A stretch of DNA of 64,000 bases, taken from assembly GCA_030407085.1 (NCBI GenBank), contig CM059582.1, positions 27,107,001 through 27,171,000 of the forward strand, written 5' to 3'. The notes under the pieces are model-generated. The model saw only the letters and a program-made list of their open reading frames with translations. It had not been told where the DNA came from and did not search any database. A program made the position numbers and the translations under genes. This DNA is from Trichopria drosophilae. Its lineage: Eukaryota > Arthropoda > Insecta > Hymenoptera > Diapriidae. Below, piece after piece: positions 61,011 to 64,000 of this stretch (the first letter of the stretch is position 1; every line of letters begins with the position of its first letter).

Positions 61011-63407
61011 TTTCGCTATCGTTTTAGAGATTTTTAAAAAACGTGTGAACGTTAAAATAATTTAGTATTCATGGATATCAAAAATACCGGATATTTATTT
61101 TTAAGAAAGTGTAAATTTAATAATATACATGTATTTTAACTAAGATTTTCTTATGACAGAGTAATAATTGCGGGTTTTGTTCTGGCTTAAAAATTAATCC
61201 AAATTTGTATAGCATTAAGTAGAAAAATCGTCAGATTGAAGAATTGTTAGAAATCATTTTTGATCAATCAATCTTAAGTTAGGGATTCATTACCTTTAAA
61301 TCATAAAACTTAGAATAAAATGTCTTCGTTCGAAAAATATTGTCATTCCAATCTGAAAAATATGGAGCGAACTTCACAATGCCCAAGAAGAAAACATTTT
61401 TCGACCCATATTGAGAACTTTCGTACGTGCAATACGCTCTCGGTTATAAAAAAAAGTGCAGAATCCAAGTTTTAACTACAGTTCTGTCAACTGAAGGAAG
61501 TTTCGAAGTAAAAAGGCCGAAAACTTCTTACAGCGACTTTTCAAGTCAAATAAGCGAAGTATGATTTTTGTTTTCATTCCATGAATTTGTAATATTTTCT
61601 TTTAAATACTTCGACAAAGCGTGTAAAGTCATTTCTCAGATTTCAGCATTATTACATGAAATTTATCGTTTAACATGATATGAATATATAGCCTGTACTA
61701 AAATATTTTATTTCACGATGAACCGACATGTATGAATCAGCTTTCCTGAAGTCGTATTTCAGAACGTGACAAACGAATGGCTTTTATTAGTTTTGCATCG
61801 CAAATTTCTGTGCATTCTTGTATCTGCAGGTCCCATGTAAAAAAATATACAATAGCGAAATCTGCTGGAAAACATGTGAAGAGGAAAAGTGTAGCATATC
61901 GATGGTCTCTTCGAGAAGTAAATATGGACGTTAAAGATTTATATACGTTCTGTGCTGGAAATACCAAAAAATATTTATTTTATTTATTAATCCTTTATCT
62001 GTAATTAGAAGTATTAAAAATTTAAAGGTCAAATGTAATATATTTAGAATTAAACAATGCCCATATGAAAATGTAGATAAGTATCGACAAAGTAGTGAAT
62101 TAATATTGTTTAATTAACGCTATTAATTTTCTTCCGGATAGCGTAGAATCTTATCCGAATTGATTACATAGTAATTTGTAGAGATTCTCGCTCCGTTGGA
62201 AAGTTATCTTCAAACGACCGACGGAATTTCAGGAATATTTTAGAAAATATACAGCGGAATGGAAGTACCTGAAACAATGTACTAAATAGCTATATCGAGA
62301 CTTCGGGGAAGCCATCATCGAGAAAACTTTTCTTAGTTGCGGTTTCTCATTGATTTTCCAATCAAGATCAGAGGCTTCTGGTATCCTTGTAATAGCATTT
62401 GCTTCTCCGATTAAAGATTTCAACTATTCCCGTTACGGAGATTAACGTTTTAATGTTAGTACTGCAATTCGATTTCAGGAGAAGAATTTTATACAACGTT
62501 CAGTGCTTGGCATGGAAATTAAAGACATTCATCGAAATTTACTACCGTAAACGTTACATTGTACTACGTACGCGTTACTACGTACGCGTTACATTGTCTT
62601 TTTAATTGAAGTTATTTTATATAATATAGTTGTATGCAACACAATAATTATTAGTTTTATTGTTCGCAGTAGAGTGTTACTACTGAGCATTTTCGTATGC
62701 ATAATCCGCGACGTTACTATAAATATATCTGTAAAAAGTTTAAGGAATTGTCTTTTACTACATGTTGAATTTATAGTGTGAATAAATCGAGCGTCTGACC
62801 ATTACATACTGTTTTCACTTACGGCACAATGATGCCGACGGTCGAGTTGTAAACGAACTTGGTTATTCGTGCGAAATTGAAAAAATACAAAGCCTCGTTC
62901 TGCGTATTAAATTAGATATACATTGTGATTTAATGTTTTACTTCATGTACCTTTTTAACGCCCGAAATATTTCCACCGATTCAATTTTGTCTCCACTCCG
63001 TATCTGATAGGGTCGCTGATTATAATTCTGAAGTGAGATTTCAAAAATTCAAAATGCCGAACAAAACAATTAAAAATCAATCTGATTTACGTCAAAATTG
63101 TATCTCGAGACCTTTATTGTTGTTAATTATGAATCTGAAGTCAATCTTTAAAAAAAAAATAAATAAAAAATGGGATCATCATTTTAGGGTTTGGAAATCT
63201 CACTTAAGATTTATAATTAACTTCAAATTTATTTTCATTTAATTTTTTTCTTTGTGGAGAAATTTCTTTCCGCAAGAAATTTAAAATTTCGATTAATAGT
63301 TATTATTTATTCAAAGTTATGATGACGTTCATGAATTGGTAGTGCAGCTTATGTAGTCTTACATATACGTAAATTCATTCAAACAGCTTTAACATTGAAT
63401 TCAATTT
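61011..63407. other. No gene seen; one 14-bp tandem duplication
   Basis: AT-rich. ACTACGTACGCGTT is repeated twice in tandem at about 62562-62590. Short frames (61737-62004, 62399-62605, 63033-63242) have no motifs. Confidence 0.5.
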
Positions 63408-63639
63408 TGGGTACACCTCAAAAACCCGACATTCAGAAAACAGACACTTAAAAAACCCGATATTCAAAAACCAGATATTCAAAAAAGAAGACGTTAAAAA
63501 ACTAGACATTTCTAAAACAGGGATTCAAAATATGTCTGCATTTTGAAATTTGTGTTTTTTAAATGCCTGTTTTAGAATATGTCTGTATTTTGAAATTTGT
63601 GGTTTTTGAATGTCTGTTTTAGAAATGTCGGGTGCACCC
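63408..63639. mobile_element. GGGTGCACC-type MITE, first of two abutting copies
   Basis: It starts TGGGTACACCTCAAAAACCC, with left-arm units (AAAAACCCGACATT, AAAAACCAGATATT), and then inverted units (TGTCTG-TTTT) on the right. Its right terminus overlaps the left terminus of the next copy in the palindrome GGGTGCACCC (63630-63639). The core found at 8312-8460 is missing, so this is a short or deleted member. Confidence 0.6.
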
Positions 63640-64000
63640 CAAAAACCTGACAAATCACAAAAGAGACACTTCAAAGCCCACATACAAAAACCAGACATTT
63701 CAAAATACAGACATTAAAAAACCAGACCGTTCAACAAAAATAGGCATCCAAAAACCACACTACATAAATAAAATGATCACGGGTCGCCATCCTTGAGGTC
63801 TCACTACAAGGTCATTTCAAGGAGAGAAATGTTTGATCAAGGGATTCATTTTGTAGGTCACTTGAAGGCCAAATTAGTTTAACCACCGGATTATTTATTA
63901 GACACACCTAGAATTCAATCATTAATTGCATGTTCAGAATATGTACATTTTGAAATGTCTGGATTTTGAATGTCTGTTTTTTAAAATGTCTGATTTGTGA
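63630..64000. mobile_element. GGGTGCACC-type MITE, second copy (cut by window edge)
   Basis: It starts GGGTGCACCCCAAAAACCTG, and the core at 63775-63950 (CGGGTCGCCATCCTT, GGTCTCACTACAAGGTCATT) matches 8312-8460 in order and spacing. The right array (AAATGTCTGG-TTTTGAATG) has begun when the window ends. The closing terminus is not seen. Confidence 0.75.

Overview
This window looks like insect nuclear DNA. It is strongly AT-rich, has no long open frames, and carries two candidate coding exons with good GT/AG splice junctions separated by kilobases. It also holds short interstitial runs of the arthropod telomere repeat (TTAGG)n, degraded LINE reverse-transcriptase fragments, and many small non-autonomous DNA transposons. 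Moderately GC-rich islands in AT-rich intron-like DNA resemble what is seen in Hymenoptera, but the order is a guess. Nothing prokaryotic is present: no operons, no ribosome binding sites, no CRISPR array.

Genes. The best coding evidence is on the minus strand. A 231-nt phase-0 exon lies at 34981-35211 (Ser/Gln/His-rich, apparently disordered). A 104-nt exon lies at 28144-28247. A weaker exon-like block lies at 45840-45946. They could belong to one minus-strand gene with very long introns, so much of the window may be intronic, but I do not recognise the protein and cannot prove the exons are linked.

Mobile DNA, left to right. 1-379: GGGTGCGG-type elements with ~100-bp terminal inverted arrays. 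1093-1290: a GCGTAAA-type MITE. 2071-3525: a complete 1455-bp hAT-like element with 19-bp TIRs and a perfect 8-bp target duplication. 5411-5815: a small TIR element with one end tandemly duplicated. 8224-8537: a second array-type family. 12200-12861: a LINE fragment followed by hairpins. 15801-16787: a nested GGAATATTCC foldback element with a tRNA-like Pol III unit inside. 18154-18286 and 19410-19558: further MITEs. 22367-23255: three adjoining foldback units. 30680-31260: a TIR element holding a TA microsatellite and a G-rich hairpin. 35943-36440: a hammerhead-like motif and a LINE RT fragment. 46036-46550: a second hammerhead-like motif and a ~400-bp near-perfect palindrome. 50775-52924: three different MITEs in 2 kb. 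54626-55210: an element with opposed short-motif arrays and telomere-like DNA inside. 63408-64000: two abutting copies of the 8224-8537 family.

The rest (about 3.5-5.4, 8.5-12.1, 23.3-28.1, 36.4-43.1, 57.9-60.7 and 61.0-63.4 kb) is AT-rich DNA in which I see no gene, apart from GC-richer islands that may be conserved intronic regulatory sequence. The most unusual pattern is that three otherwise different MITE families share one design: opposed terminal arrays of a degenerate 15-16 bp motif around a short unique core.
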